DNA of 64,000 bases, taken from NCBI RefSeq assembly GCF_018603515.1, contig NZ_JACATN010000002.1, forward strand, positions 806,001 through 870,000, read 5' to 3'. The stretch comes from Zobellia barbeyronii. GTDB taxonomy: Bacteria > Bacteroidota > Bacteroidia > Flavobacteriales > Flavobacteriaceae. The notes beneath the pieces were generated by a model, which was not told the origin of the DNA, made no database searches, and saw only the letters and a list, made by a program, of their open reading frames with translations. Shown one piece after another: positions 50,684-59,393 of this stretch (the stretch's first letter is position 1; each line of letters begins with the position of its first letter). The position numbers and the translations under genes are program-made.

Positions 50684-51025
50684 ATGAAAAAATTAATACC
50701 CCTCCTTATTCTTGTTCTAGTTGCAAACCTATTGCAAGGTCAAAGCGAAGACAGTAAAATAATGCACATGATAGATGCTTCCTACGACAGTAAATCTGAG
50801 CTAGGCTATCTTTTTATTAGTCGGTTAGATGAAAGTCCGATAACTTTCAATCAAATTAATCTTGAACTGCTTCAAAAATTTAATTTAAACGACGACTCTC
50901 TCAAAGGCTCTACTTTTAAAATTACCTATGGCACTGAGAAGTTATACGCTGAAGAAAACAACGCACAGAACAGCATACCGATAAAAGAGAAAAAAATTAT
51001 TCTGAATTTAGAACAGATTGAATAA
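50684..51025 (+). CDS. Small secreted hypothetical protein
   Basis: 113 aa with a signal peptide (KKLIPLLILVLVANLLQGQ, cleavage near residue 20) and no lipobox. The mature part is short, acidic and beta-rich (TFKITYGTEKLYAEENN). I do not recognise a family. It stands alone and ends 13 nt from the convergent peptidase gene. Confidence 0.7.
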   Translation: MKKLIPLLILVLVANLLQGQSEDSKIMHMIDASYDSKSELGYLFISRLDESPITFNQINLELLQKFNLNDDSLKGSTFKITYGTEKLYAEENNAQNSIPIKEKKIILNLEQIE

Positions 51026-51038
51026 ATGGTCTTACTAA

Positions 51039-51815
51039 TCAGAAAGAATGGCGGTACATTTTCTGCATTAACCCATAAAGTTCAGGGTGTTTTTTCTGAA
51101 ATGCCTCAGGATTACTAAAGAAATATTCGCTGGCCACGCTAAGAAACTCTACTTCGCTGGTAGCGCCGTAAGGGTTAATATCGGACTTATTTTCCCTAAT
51201 ATTATCTATTTCTTTGTGCATCAGTTTTAGCCATGGAGCAACATATGTATTATGCATTAGGCTTTCTGGTATACCATCAATAGCACCATCTGCCTTATCT
51301 ATTAGATGAACAAATTCATGTATACCTACATTGCTGGTCGCGTTTTTATTTTGGAATCCTGCACGTAGCGCTGGTAAGGACAAAATCATTAAACGGTTCA
51401 TATCTCCCGTGCCAACTTTTCCTAAAATATTACGTCCTTCACCCTCGGTCTGGTGTTCTTCATTAAAACTACTCTCATATAACAGGACCTCATTAATATT
51501 TCGGTAACGTAATTCTGGAAAACCAAATAACGGTATTACCGCACTTGCGGCTACTAACAAGCGATCGGTATCGTTAATTTCAATTTTTACGCCCGTAATT
51601 GTTACATCATCAAAAAAGTATAAAACCTCCTGTTCAAAACGAATCTTATCTGTTTTAGATAAATCAGCATAGAACAATACTTCTTTGTTAAGGATATTAC
51701 GCCACGCTGGATTAAAGTCATTCAGATTAATTTTTTTCTTATAAAACCAAATCCGCCAAACAATGAGCATCACCAGTACTAAAAGAGGGATAAAAATATA
51801 GAAATTAGTGGTCAT
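51039..51815 (-). CDS. MtfA-like zinc-dependent peptidase
   Basis: 258 aa. An N-terminal transmembrane helix (5-20) precedes a cytoplasmic or periplasmic metallopeptidase domain of the M90/MtfA family. The zinc motif H166-E-F-V-H170 is followed by LIDKADG, and IEINDTDRLLVAASAVIPLF is typical of the family. The E. coli enzyme acts on Mlc; substrate here is unknown. Confidence 0.88.
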   Translation of the reverse strand: MTTNFYIFIPLLVLVMLIVWRIWFYKKKINLNDFNPAWRNILNKEVLFYADLSKTDKIRFEQEVLYFFDDVTITGVKIEINDTDRLLVAASAVIPLFGFPELRYRNINEVLLYESSFNEEHQTEGEGRNILGKVGTGDMNRLMILSLPALRAGFQNKNATSNVGIHEFVHLIDKADGAIDGIPESLMHNTYVAPWLKLMHKEIDNIRENKSDINPYGATSEVEFLSVASEYFFSNPEAFQKKHPELYGLMQKMYRHSF

Positions 51816-51880
51816 ACTTTAAAATGAGGATTTGATTACTGTTTGTAAATTAGCCTAAGATTCCTGACACTACCTGCTGG

Positions 51881-53119
51881 TTACTTTGTTAAACGAATTA
51901 TTACTTTCTCTAGCGTTAAACCTTGTACGATTATAGAAAATATAACTACTAAATAGGTTACAGGCACAATGTAATTCCAGGAAACTTCCTCGGGTAAGGA
52001 CAGTGCCATTGCTATAGAAATACCTCCTCTTAATCCGCCCCACGTCATTAATAATGATGTTTTTGAATCAAAATGCAACCATTTTTTTAATAAAACTATT
52101 AGAACACTTACCGATAAAAAACGCGAAATTATTACCACGATAGCGGCTAAAAAACCAACAACTATAAGTTGTTGTGTAAAAGGAATTAACACAATTTCTA
52201 AACCAATTAACACGAACAAAACGGCATTAGACAGAATATCTATAAGCTCCCAGAACTTATCTACGTAATCTACTGTTTTTTCTTTTTTCTCCTGACGATA
52301 CGTTCTGTTCCCAATAAAAAGTCCAGCAACAACCATACTTAATGGACCCGAAACACCAATCTTTCCTGCTACAGCATAACCCCCCATTACCATTCCCAAA
52401 GTAATAAGAACTTCCGTTTCATAGGAATTAATCTTTGAAATTGCCCTATGTGCAATACGGCCAAGAAGATACCCGAACAGAAGTCCTCCGCCTATTTCAA
52501 GTAAGAAATTTTCTGCTATACCCCATGGATCAATACCTTCTAAATTACCCGCATTGGCAAACTGTAACAAGGTTAAAAAAACCACCACTCCTACTCCGTC
52601 ATTAAAAAGACTTTCACCAACTATAGTGGTTTCCATAGATTTTTTAATTCCGATTTTCTTTAGAATTCCTAAAACGGATATTGGGTCCGTGGGAGAAATA
52701 AGGGCGCCGAACAATAAGCAATGAACTAATGGTAAGGGCATTCCTATTTGTTGTAATACCCAGAAAAAAATACTTCCTATTAAAGCTGTTGAAATCAACA
52801 CCCCTAAACTAGAAAAAGCCACGATTTTCCATTTCTCTGATTTTAGTTCATTTATCTTCACGTGCACCGCGCCCGCAAAAAGCATGAAACTTAACAAACC
52901 GTCCATCAATAATTTTTTAAAATCGATGGATCCTACAATGTCTTTTTCAAATTTTATTAGCTCAGGAAAGAGTTTAGATAAACCGAGTATTCCCAATGAA
53001 AAAACAATGGAAATTATCATAGTACCTATGGTGGTCTGTAACTTTAAGAATCGTGTATTGAGGTATGCAAAGATGGATACCAGTACCATGAGTATACTAA
53101 TAATCGTAAATAAATCCAT
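51881..53119 (-). CDS. Na+/H+ antiporter, CPA1 family
   Basis: 412 aa with about 12 transmembrane helices. The CPA1 motifs ALISPTDPISVLGILKKIG and VGESLFNDGVGVVVFLTLLQ carry the ND-type ion-binding acidic pair. GGLRGGISIAMALSLPEE near the C terminus is also typical. It exchanges sodium for protons, consistent with a marine lifestyle. Monocistronic. Confidence 0.92.
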   Translation of the reverse strand: MDLFTIISILMVLVSIFAYLNTRFLKLQTTIGTMIISIVFSLGILGLSKLFPELIKFEKDIVGSIDFKKLLMDGLLSFMLFAGAVHVKINELKSEKWKIVAFSSLGVLISTALIGSIFFWVLQQIGMPLPLVHCLLFGALISPTDPISVLGILKKIGIKKSMETTIVGESLFNDGVGVVVFLTLLQFANAGNLEGIDPWGIAENFLLEIGGGLLFGYLLGRIAHRAISKINSYETEVLITLGMVMGGYAVAGKIGVSGPLSMVVAGLFIGNRTYRQEKKEKTVDYVDKFWELIDILSNAVLFVLIGLEIVLIPFTQQLIVVGFLAAIVVIISRFLSVSVLIVLLKKWLHFDSKTSLLMTWGGLRGGISIAMALSLPEEVSWNYIVPVTYLVVIFSIIVQGLTLEKVIIRLTK

Positions 53120-53534
53120 ATCTCAAATTAAGCTGTTAACAATTGTACTACATTAATTATATCTAATACGGATTATACTTTCTGCCTATCAAAAATGAGT
53201 ATTGATACCAATATACCGCTGTAAAGAAGCCGCTAGGCTTGAGGGCAAAAGTAATCTAACAGCTTTAAATCTCTCTCCTATTATATAAAACTAAATCTCA
53301 TGTTTCTATTATTTTTATTGAAATCATTAGAACTTTATTCTTTACAGCCCATTCTCGAATATCTGTTTATCAAAAATCAACAATATTGTATTAGGAACTT
53401 CGCTCTGTTTTGTTCGGAATAAAAAGAAACCCGGTAAATTAAATCAACGGCCGCTCTTTGGACCATGATTTCATTTACCGGGTTTGAATAAAAAAAGTAC
53501 TTCTTTGATCTAAAATTTAATCCATAATGAATTT
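53120..53534. other. 415-bp intergenic region
   Basis: Upstream region of the antiporter and 3' region of the next gene. Minus-strand TACTTTTG (53253-53246) is a possible -7 element for the antiporter. The terminator at 53427-53485 fills the distal part. No gene seen. Confidence 0.4.
53427..53485 (-). terminator. Terminator with long loop
   Basis: Perfect 13-bp stem AAACCCGGTAAAT (53427-53439) with ATTTACCGGGTTT (53473-53485), a 33-nt loop, then a T-rich minus-strand tail, about 50 nt beyond the stop of the 53535 gene. The size of the loop also allows a small RNA. Confidence 0.6.
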
Positions 53535-53993
53535 TCAATTTTTAAACTTAATATTGGTCAACTGTTGATCATACTTCAACAGCCAATCTTTTATTTTTTG
53601 CGCAGAATCCTCATCTGTCTGAGAAGAATAATAACTGCCATCCGGAAGCTCTATCCATAAAGTCAATAATACTCCGTTCTCTGAATAATTGGGGGCGAAA
53701 CGTGAATGTAATATCACCAATTTTTCACCTAACATAGGAAGTAATACATGTTCGCTCTCAAACTCTACATTACCTTCATTGGCAGAAACCAAGTAGGTTT
53801 TTCCTTGGTGACCCTCAATAAATTTTTGCCATTGATAGTAGACATTACTTTCATTCTGTCCAATAATATTAGCCGTAAAACTAGTTGCCATTTTATTGTA
53901 CGGCATGTTTTGCTCCGTAATTTCATACGGGTTTTGGGCGTTGACCATTGGCATTAAAAAGAGCATTAGTGCACCTATTAAAAATGTTTTCAT
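53535..53993 (-). CDS. Secreted hypothetical protein
   Basis: 152 aa with signal peptide (KTFLIGALMLFLMPMVNAQ, cleaved near 19-20). The mature part (YQWQKFIEGHQGKTYL, then LWIELPDGSYYSSQ) resembles small periplasmic proteins widespread in Flavobacteria; family not recognised. It may be cotranscribed with the SYLF gene upstream (59 nt gap). Confidence 0.7.
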   Translation of the reverse strand: MKTFLIGALMLFLMPMVNAQNPYEITEQNMPYNKMATSFTANIIGQNESNVYYQWQKFIEGHQGKTYLVSANEGNVEFESEHVLLPMLGEKLVILHSRFAPNYSENGVLLTLWIELPDGSYYSSQTDEDSAQKIKDWLLKYDQQLTNIKFKN

Positions 53994-54052
53994 GGTTCTT
54001 CTAAATTGAATTTATGATTTCCTTTTTTGTGAAGGCTTAAACCTTCCTCCTT

Positions 54053-54574
54053 TTAAAAAGAACTGTACTTAAATTTTTGCCCACCTACGGTAGCCTTTGC
54101 CATAAGTCCTGATTTAGGAAGGGTAAAAACCGCAACACCATCTTTGTATTTAGCGTTTGCAGCCACACCAGACTTGAGGGCTACAGCAGAAATTTGAGCC
54201 GAAAATTCAAAATTGTCTTCTTCAAATTGCATAACATCATCTTCAGTTTCAAAAAAGATAACCTCAATAACAGATTGGCCACCAGCTTGAAAACCTACAT
54301 CTAGTTTTTTAAGATCAGCCATACCTAGGGCAGTACCTTCTTGGTAAAGAACACCGTTACCAGATGCTGCGCCAACTAAAAAACCACCTTCACCAACATT
54401 TGGAAATATGACATAACCGGCAGAGTTTTCAAAAAACGTATTAATATTGGCATCGGTCTTTACCAATTCCTTTTTTGCCTTAGCGGCATCTTTAATAATT
54501 TTTTTATCCTTTCTTGTTTGTGCAGACACAACAAACGTCATGCTCAATGCAAGTACCATTGTAATTAGTTTCAT
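54053..54574 (-). CDS. SYLF/YSC84-domain lipid-binding protein
   Basis: 173 aa. Signal peptide (1-18), then a SYLF domain: AGYVIFPNVGEGGFLVGAAS, LGMADLKKLDVGFQAGGQS and ALKSGVAANAKYKDGVAVFT. The eukaryotic YSC84/SH3YL1 version binds phosphoinositides; in bacteria an envelope lipid-associated role is presumed. Grouped with stress-type genes. Confidence 0.9.
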   Translation of the reverse strand: MKLITMVLALSMTFVVSAQTRKDKKIIKDAAKAKKELVKTDANINTFFENSAGYVIFPNVGEGGFLVGAASGNGVLYQEGTALGMADLKKLDVGFQAGGQSVIEVIFFETEDDVMQFEEDNFEFSAQISAVALKSGVAANAKYKDGVAVFTLPKSGLMAKATVGGQKFKYSSF

Positions 54575-54677
54575 CTTCTTTTTTTTTATTATTACTGTTC
54601 TATTTTGGGGTTAGAAATAGGTTTCCAATTCCCGATTTTTAATATAATTTCATTAGAAAATACGTCTAATGATTCAC

Positions 54678-55049
54678 CTAATAAGCTTCAATACGTCCCA
54701 TGGTTCCAACAATGACACTTAACTCAAAAGTTTTTTTAGTTTCCATTCCATTGGTGTAATCTATTTTAAGCATATCCTCTCCCGTACCCACTGTCATAAA
54801 ATTAAACGTAGATATGGTGTTTGTTGCGCTGGTCTCCGCAGTTACTGGTTCCGCAAGTTTTATATGGTTATTTTCTGAAACAATATGCCATTCATACTCT
54901 GGAAAATCTTCTCCTTGCAGGTTAATTGTAAATACATCGTCCTCACTTAATTCAATAGTAGAACCACTATCTTTATTGGTCAAGGGGCTGCTACACCCTA
55001 TCACCAATAGTAAAATCGAAAAAATTAAAATTGCGCTTCTTTTTAACAT
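54678..55049 (-). CDS. Lipoprotein with possible I42 (chagasin-like) inhibitor domain
   Basis: 123 aa. Lipobox LVIGC19. The mature part (STIELSEDDVFTINLQ, then FPEYEWHIVSENNHIKL) recalls the beta-sandwich I42 cysteine-protease inhibitors, with an aromatic EYEW loop in place of GYxW. Assignment is tentative; otherwise a small envelope lipoprotein. Confidence 0.6.
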   Translation of the reverse strand: MLKRSAILIFSILLLVIGCSSPLTNKDSGSTIELSEDDVFTINLQGEDFPEYEWHIVSENNHIKLAEPVTAETSATNTISTFNFMTVGTGEDMLKIDYTNGMETKKTFELSVIVGTMGRIEAY

Positions 55050-55113
55050 CGGATGGTTAATTTAATGCCGACCCTATTTCTCCAAACTAGAAAACCGAGC
55101 CGTATTTATAATG

Positions 55114-55572
55114 TTATTCAACTTTGGTTGGCACTACCAACAAAGGTGTTTTAGTATGCTTTACAATTTTTACAGCGGTGTTACCCATCAACACATTTTC
55201 AAAAGAGCTATGGCTGTGTGTACCAATTACTAATAAATCCATCTTATTATTCTCCACATACTCTAAAATAGCAACATCAGTTTCTCCTTCTAAAACAGCT
55301 GTCTTTATATTTTCTCCTCCCAAATGCTCCGCAGAATCTATTAAAAAATTATTGGCACCCTGTATCAGTTCTTTTACCAATTTCAAAGAGCCCGTGTTAA
55401 AGGGACTTTCATAACCCAAAAATGGAGAATAGTCAATAGCATAATAGGAAGCATCAGAGATTACGTGTATCAAAAAAATCTCTGCATCTAAGGCCTCCGC
55501 ATAAGCATACCCTGTTTTTCCCACTTTTTCTGCTGATGGATTATAATCTAATGCTATACATATCCTTTTCAT
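55114..55572 (-). CDS. Universal stress protein (UspA family)
   Basis: 152 aa single Usp domain. ICIALDYNPSAEKVGKTGYAYA at the N terminus and LLVIGTHSHSSFENVLMGNTAVKIVKHTKTPLLVVP carry the ATP-binding GxxGxx(9)G(S/T)-like loop in variant form. Clustered with SYLF and ArsC-fold genes; probable general stress role. Confidence 0.9.
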   Translation of the reverse strand: MKRICIALDYNPSAEKVGKTGYAYAEALDAEIFLIHVISDASYYAIDYSPFLGYESPFNTGSLKLVKELIQGANNFLIDSAEHLGGENIKTAVLEGETDVAILEYVENNKMDLLVIGTHSHSSFENVLMGNTAVKIVKHTKTPLLVVPTKVE

Positions 55573-55625
55573 ATCTCTTTATTTTAGTTGAAAAATTAAT
55601 AAGCTCATTATAATTAATGGGCAGT

Positions 55626-55991
55626 TTATAATCTTGATAAATCGCTAGGCGTTTCTACGAATATGCTTTTATGACCCCGAATAGCAATTGGTTCTTTTAT
55701 ATATTTCGGACTCTTTCGCAGCAGCTTGATCCAATCATTATCCGAGAGGTTCGCATCATTAAATTGAGACGGAAAATCAGGATGCTCTTTATTAACCAAC
55801 CCTTCAAGAGTTACAGACAGACGTTCGGCCAATTCTTCCAACTGGGTTCCCGTAAATATATTTTTAAGAATGTCTACGTCCCGTACCGGTAGTCCCTCTC
55901 CTATTGCATATGCCAATGTCTTTTCTGCAGACGCTCTGCTAGGGTTGTAATACAAAATAATTTCATATTCTGATGTGGCTAATTCGGGCAT
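55626..55991 (-). CDS. ArsC/Spx-fold protein without cysteines
   Basis: 121 aa. The ArsC-family opening IILYYNPSRASAEKTLAYA is present, but the active-site Cys of NPxCS is R19. The protein has no cysteine at all. The distal part, RKSPKYIKEPIAIRGHKSIF, matches the family's RPI...G region. A reductase is excluded; a structural or binding role is likely. It ends 53 nt before the UspA gene. Confidence 0.8.
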   Translation of the reverse strand: MPELATSEYEIILYYNPSRASAEKTLAYAIGEGLPVRDVDILKNIFTGTQLEELAERLSVTLEGLVNKEHPDFPSQFNDANLSDNDWIKLLRKSPKYIKEPIAIRGHKSIFVETPSDLSRL

Positions 55992-56183
55992 AATTTTTAG
56001 AATTTATATCAAGTTAATGTTGCCTCATATTAAAGGTTTGAAATAAGTATTCTCTGGGTTCACAGCTAGGCCTTTACTATTAATTACTCAAAATTATAAA
56101 GTTTGAAATATTGATGAACTGACCTAAATCATGTTGTGAGTTATTTATGATATACTGTACAATTAGTTACACTTTTTTTAGGA

Positions 56184-56765
56184 ATGTACTTCTACTGTTC
56201 AAACAACCAAATGCAAAACATCTCTAGCATGACCTGCGTCATGCTTTCTTCATCACAACCACAATACATTTGTACTAGTAAATTGTATAACTTAAACAAT
56301 TCCGTTGTGAGCGATTTTAGAAAAAGACCGAAAGATAGCTATATTCATGAAGCTGATTGGGCAGAATTGTATGTTCTAACTGAGCATTGGAAATCAGATC
56401 TTGAATTTTATAACGACGACCTAAAGTTTTTGCATCATCTTATTGACAAATATTTTATGTGGATCTCAAAAAAAGAGAACATAGATATGGTGCGACAAAT
56501 TGAAGTTGGTCTAGTTGAGATGGATAACCAATCTAGCAAATTATTAAAGCAAGTAAATACAAGTTTGCACCATTTGGCTGAGTTAATGGATAATCCGTTT
56601 GCTTACGATTCCCATAAGTTTAGGACAGAACACCAACAAATAGAAGATGACCTTACCTCTTTTGTTAAGAGCTTTAGAAAAAACAGAAAAGCAGTTTTCT
56701 CCATTACGGAACACGTAATAGATGCAGAAGAAATGGTACGACGTCTAAATTTAATTCCAAAATAA
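56184..56765 (+). CDS. Hypothetical helical protein
   Basis: 193 aa; the start may be Met10-Met20 (56211-56241), as the first residues look random. From about residue 50 it is a long helical bundle (WAELYVLTEHWKSDLEFYND...). It shares a W-x-L-x-F-[YW]-x-x-[DE]-L-K pattern with the 57132 gene, suggesting paralogy. Function unknown; it lies with other small helical genes on the plus strand after the stress cluster. Confidence 0.65.
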   Translation: MYFYCSNNQMQNISSMTCVMLSSSQPQYICTSKLYNLNNSVVSDFRKRPKDSYIHEADWAELYVLTEHWKSDLEFYNDDLKFLHHLIDKYFMWISKKENIDMVRQIEVGLVEMDNQSSKLLKQVNTSLHHLAELMDNPFAYDSHKFRTEHQQIEDDLTSFVKSFRKNRKAVFSITEHVIDAEEMVRRLNLIPK

Positions 56766-56838
56766 ACCAATCAGAATTGTTGTGAAGATTTCATCATTGG
56801 TAGAACACATATAATTTAGAAGATTTAAGACTGATAAA

Positions 56839-57051
56839 ATGAAAGATCTACATAAAATACTAAATCAAATTACGCAGCTTACCACCAATATAGAAACTAA
56901 TTATCCGGAACTTTATCGTTCATTGGATGAAAATCCTATGACCCTGCCAACAAAGAACCATCCGCAAATGGATAAAGAGGTAATGCAGGAATATTTAGAA
57001 GATTTAAAAGAGCTGCTTGAGCATCATTTAGATACTCATAAAAAGAAATAA
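56839..57051 (+). CDS. Small helical hypothetical protein
   Basis: 70 aa, two amphipathic helices (LHKILNQITQLTTNIETNYPE and MQEYLEDLKELLEHHLDTHK) linked by a proline-rich loop; it resembles DUF4404-type small proteins but without certainty. It lies 73 nt after the previous helical gene. Confidence 0.65.
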   Translation: MKDLHKILNQITQLTTNIETNYPELYRSLDENPMTLPTKNHPQMDKEVMQEYLEDLKELLEHHLDTHKKK

Positions 57052-57131
57052 TTTGGGTTTACAAAAGATGGAATGTGCCGTACTTTTTGTAGTACAGATA
57101 AAAACCAATTATTGAATAAAAACAAAACATC

Positions 57132-57515
57132 ATGGTAGACGTAACTTATAATTCTGACCTACATTTTGAACACACTTTATGGACGTCAGAACTTACCTTT
57201 TGGGGAGGCGAGTTAAAGTCATTAGAGAACAGGCTAAATGAATTGATAAGCCATTGGACAGATAAAGAAGTACTCACAAAACTGGAGCATTACCTAGATG
57301 AATTTAACCTTCAAAGTAATATAGTCAGGGATATACAAAAAAGCATTCAACAACATGAGATAAACATTTTAGACCATACGCCCAATGGTAGTGAATCCAT
57401 GGATATTCCCAGAGTTAAAGAACACCTAAAACTTCGCCATAAAATGGAAGCCCAACGAGAAATATATGGAAATCTCAAAAAAGATTTTTTCCTATTTTCG
57501 AGCGAAAACTTATAG
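57132..57515 (+). CDS. Hypothetical helical protein, paralogue of the 56184 gene product
   Basis: 127 aa, almost all helical. Its core LWTSELTFWGGELKSLENRL matches the pattern in the protein at 56184, and both continue with helices of similar length. Role unknown; third of three small genes in the same direction. Confidence 0.65.
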   Translation: MVDVTYNSDLHFEHTLWTSELTFWGGELKSLENRLNELISHWTDKEVLTKLEHYLDEFNLQSNIVRDIQKSIQQHEINILDHTPNGSESMDIPRVKEHLKLRHKMEAQREIYGNLKKDFFLFSSENL

Positions 57516-57520
57516 GTGTA

Positions 57521-57580
57521 AAAAGACTTAATTAGGTAAATCTCTCAAACTAAAACTTGAACAACCTAAAGGTCTTTTCA
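57521..57580. terminator. Weak convergent terminator
   Basis: AAAAGAC and GTCTTTT arms, with AGGT/ACCT inner pairing, bracket the 65-bp gap between convergent genes. The stem is bulged and the loop long, so efficiency is uncertain. Confidence 0.35.
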
Positions 57581-58771
57581 TTAAATAGTCAAGGCTACCC
57601 GCTTATATTTCAACAAAGTATCTTGAAAAGCTTGCAAGCCTTTTCCAGACTCAAAAGAATGACCTAATTCTAATAGCGCCATTTCTAAAGCACTCAATAC
57701 GGCTACCAAATCACTAGAGGATACCGAGCCCATATGACCTATTCTAAAATAGGATGCTTTCATTTCGGTAAGTAACCCTCCTGCAATAATAACATCATAA
57801 TTAGCAATTTTTGAGCGTATTTCTGCGCCATCAATACCCTTAGGATAATAGATTGCTGTTAAAGTATTGGCCGTAATTTTTTCTGTTTTTGGTAATGTTT
57901 CCAAATTAAGCGCCTTAATTCCTGCTCTAAAGGCTTCTGCCAAATTTCTATGTCTTTCTATCCTATTGGCTATCTTCTCTGCGCAGATGATTTTTAAACT
58001 AGCTTCTAAGGCTACGATTAAATTAACGGCGGGTGTTCCAAAATAAGAAGGGCGTCTTTCTTCATACGCCTTCATAATCGGCAACCAATTGTTCCAATCA
58101 GAATAATAGCTAGACACGGGTGTTTTTCTATTTTTCCAAACCTCCATTGCTTTTTGGGAAGCCACTAAAAGTGCTAGACCAGGAGGTACACCTATTGCTT
58201 TTTGAGAACCGGTAAGAACAACATCAACACCCCATTCTTCTTGTTTAATTTTTTCACCTGCTACAGAACAAACACCGTCTAAAATGCTTAAAACATTATA
58301 TTTTTTAGCCAATTGTGCTATAGGCTCCGGATCAACAAGAACTCCTGTAGAAGTATCTACATGGGTCATGGTCAATACTTTGTATGGTTTAGACCTTAGC
58401 TCATTCTCAATAGCGTCAATAGATACAACTTCGCCTACGGGAGCTTCCAATATTGTTGTATTAGCTCCGTATCTATCTAAAATATCCTTAAACCTTTCTC
58501 CAAAGTATCCGGTAGAAATCACAAGAGCATTATCTCCCTTTTCTATAAGATTGGCTGCAGCCATATCCATAGCTAAAGTTCCTGTTCCGGCAACTATAAA
58601 GGGTTGTCCGTTTGGTGCCAACCAAACCTCTCTCATCATCTCTAGACTTTTTCCAAAAATCTCAATAAAATTTGGAGCTACATGGCTCGTAGTTGCCATA
58701 CCCATGGCACGTAAAACTTCTGGCTCAAATTCTATAGGACCAGGAATCATTAATAATTTTCTGTTTTTCAT
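57581..58771 (-). CDS. Class V PLP aminotransferase (alanine/serine-glyoxylate type)
   Basis: 396 aa. The PLP lysine is K191 in VLTGSQKAIGVPPGLALL; MIPGPIEFEPEVLRAMG and MTHVDTSTGVLVDPEP are characteristic of the serine-pyruvate/alanine-glyoxylate aminotransferase group. It would convert glyoxylate to glycine with alanine or serine as donor. It lies 25 nt after the RraA-like gene and near aceA/aceB, which produce and consume glyoxylate, so a link to glyoxylate metabolism is likely. Confidence 0.88.
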   Translation of the reverse strand: MKNRKLLMIPGPIEFEPEVLRAMGMATTSHVAPNFIEIFGKSLEMMREVWLAPNGQPFIVAGTGTLAMDMAAANLIEKGDNALVISTGYFGERFKDILDRYGANTTILEAPVGEVVSIDAIENELRSKPYKVLTMTHVDTSTGVLVDPEPIAQLAKKYNVLSILDGVCSVAGEKIKQEEWGVDVVLTGSQKAIGVPPGLALLVASQKAMEVWKNRKTPVSSYYSDWNNWLPIMKAYEERRPSYFGTPAVNLIVALEASLKIICAEKIANRIERHRNLAEAFRAGIKALNLETLPKTEKITANTLTAIYYPKGIDGAEIRSKIANYDVIIAGGLLTEMKASYFRIGHMGSVSSSDLVAVLSALEMALLELGHSFESGKGLQAFQDTLLKYKRVALTI

Positions 58772-58796
58772 ATCTTTAATTTTATTGATGAAAAAT

Positions 58797-59282
58797 TTAA
58801 AAAATAGCTTGCTCGCTCAATAATAGGCCATCTGCATCTACGTATACGTAGTGATTAGGTACAAAGGTAACACCAGCAAAATTTACAGGAATATCATTCT
58901 CTCCAATATTACGTTTTATACTCTTAACTGGGCACGTATTCAGAGCTCTTATACCCACATCCATCGTATTAATTAGTTCACTATCCCTAATACAACCATT
59001 TACAATAATTCCGGACCAATTATTCTTTAAAGCCAATGCGGCAAGTTGATCCCCAACTAAGGCACAACGTAAAGAACCGCCTCCATCTATAACCAACACT
59101 TTTCCTTCTCCTTTAGTTTCTAATTTTTTGCGCACCAAGGAATTATCTTCAAATAGTTTTAAGGTCGCTATTTTTCCCCAGAAGGTCTTCTTTTTTCCAA
59201 AAGGTTTAAAAATAGGGTTTGCGCATTCAAAAATCCCAATGTTATCATCCCAAAGATCTGCTGTAGTAAACATAAATAGCAA
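58797..59282 (-). CDS. RraA-family protein (RraA or HMG/oxaloacetate aldolase type)
   Basis: 161 aa, the size of E. coli RraA; Met4 (59273) is the likely start. TTADLWDD, VIDGGGSLRCALVGDQLA and GIIVNGCIRDSEL carry the family signature, with R99-D100 conserved. The Arg-Asp pair is shared with the aldolases, so either RNase E regulation or a class II aldolase/decarboxylase is possible. The aminotransferase neighbour supports metabolism; no RNase E link is visible. Confidence 0.85.
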   Translation of the reverse strand: MLFMFTTADLWDDNIGIFECANPIFKPFGKKKTFWGKIATLKLFEDNSLVRKKLETKGEGKVLVIDGGGSLRCALVGDQLAALALKNNWSGIIVNGCIRDSELINTMDVGIRALNTCPVKSIKRNIGENDIPVNFAGVTFVPNHYVYVDADGLLLSEQAIF

Positions 59283-59340
59283 TTGTAGTTATGGTCCAAG
59301 TTTTAATGTATTGAAATAGATTACATATCTATTATAAAAT

Positions 59341-59380
59341 AATGATAAAGGCGAAGTTCAGACACACCGCCTTTATCATT
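59341..59380 (-). terminator. Terminator after aceA
   Basis: 13-bp perfect stem AATGATAAAGGCG (59341-59353) with CGCCTTTATCATT (59368-59380) and a T-rich minus-strand tail, 14 nt beyond the isocitrate lyase stop. It separates aceB-aceA from the RraA-like gene. Confidence 0.8.
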
Positions 59381-59393
59381 AAACAGAATAAGA

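Noticed and set aside
58284-58823. 179-codon plus-strand frame over the class V aminotransferase
   Set aside because: Antisense to a clear PLP enzyme with intact motifs; no domain or start context.
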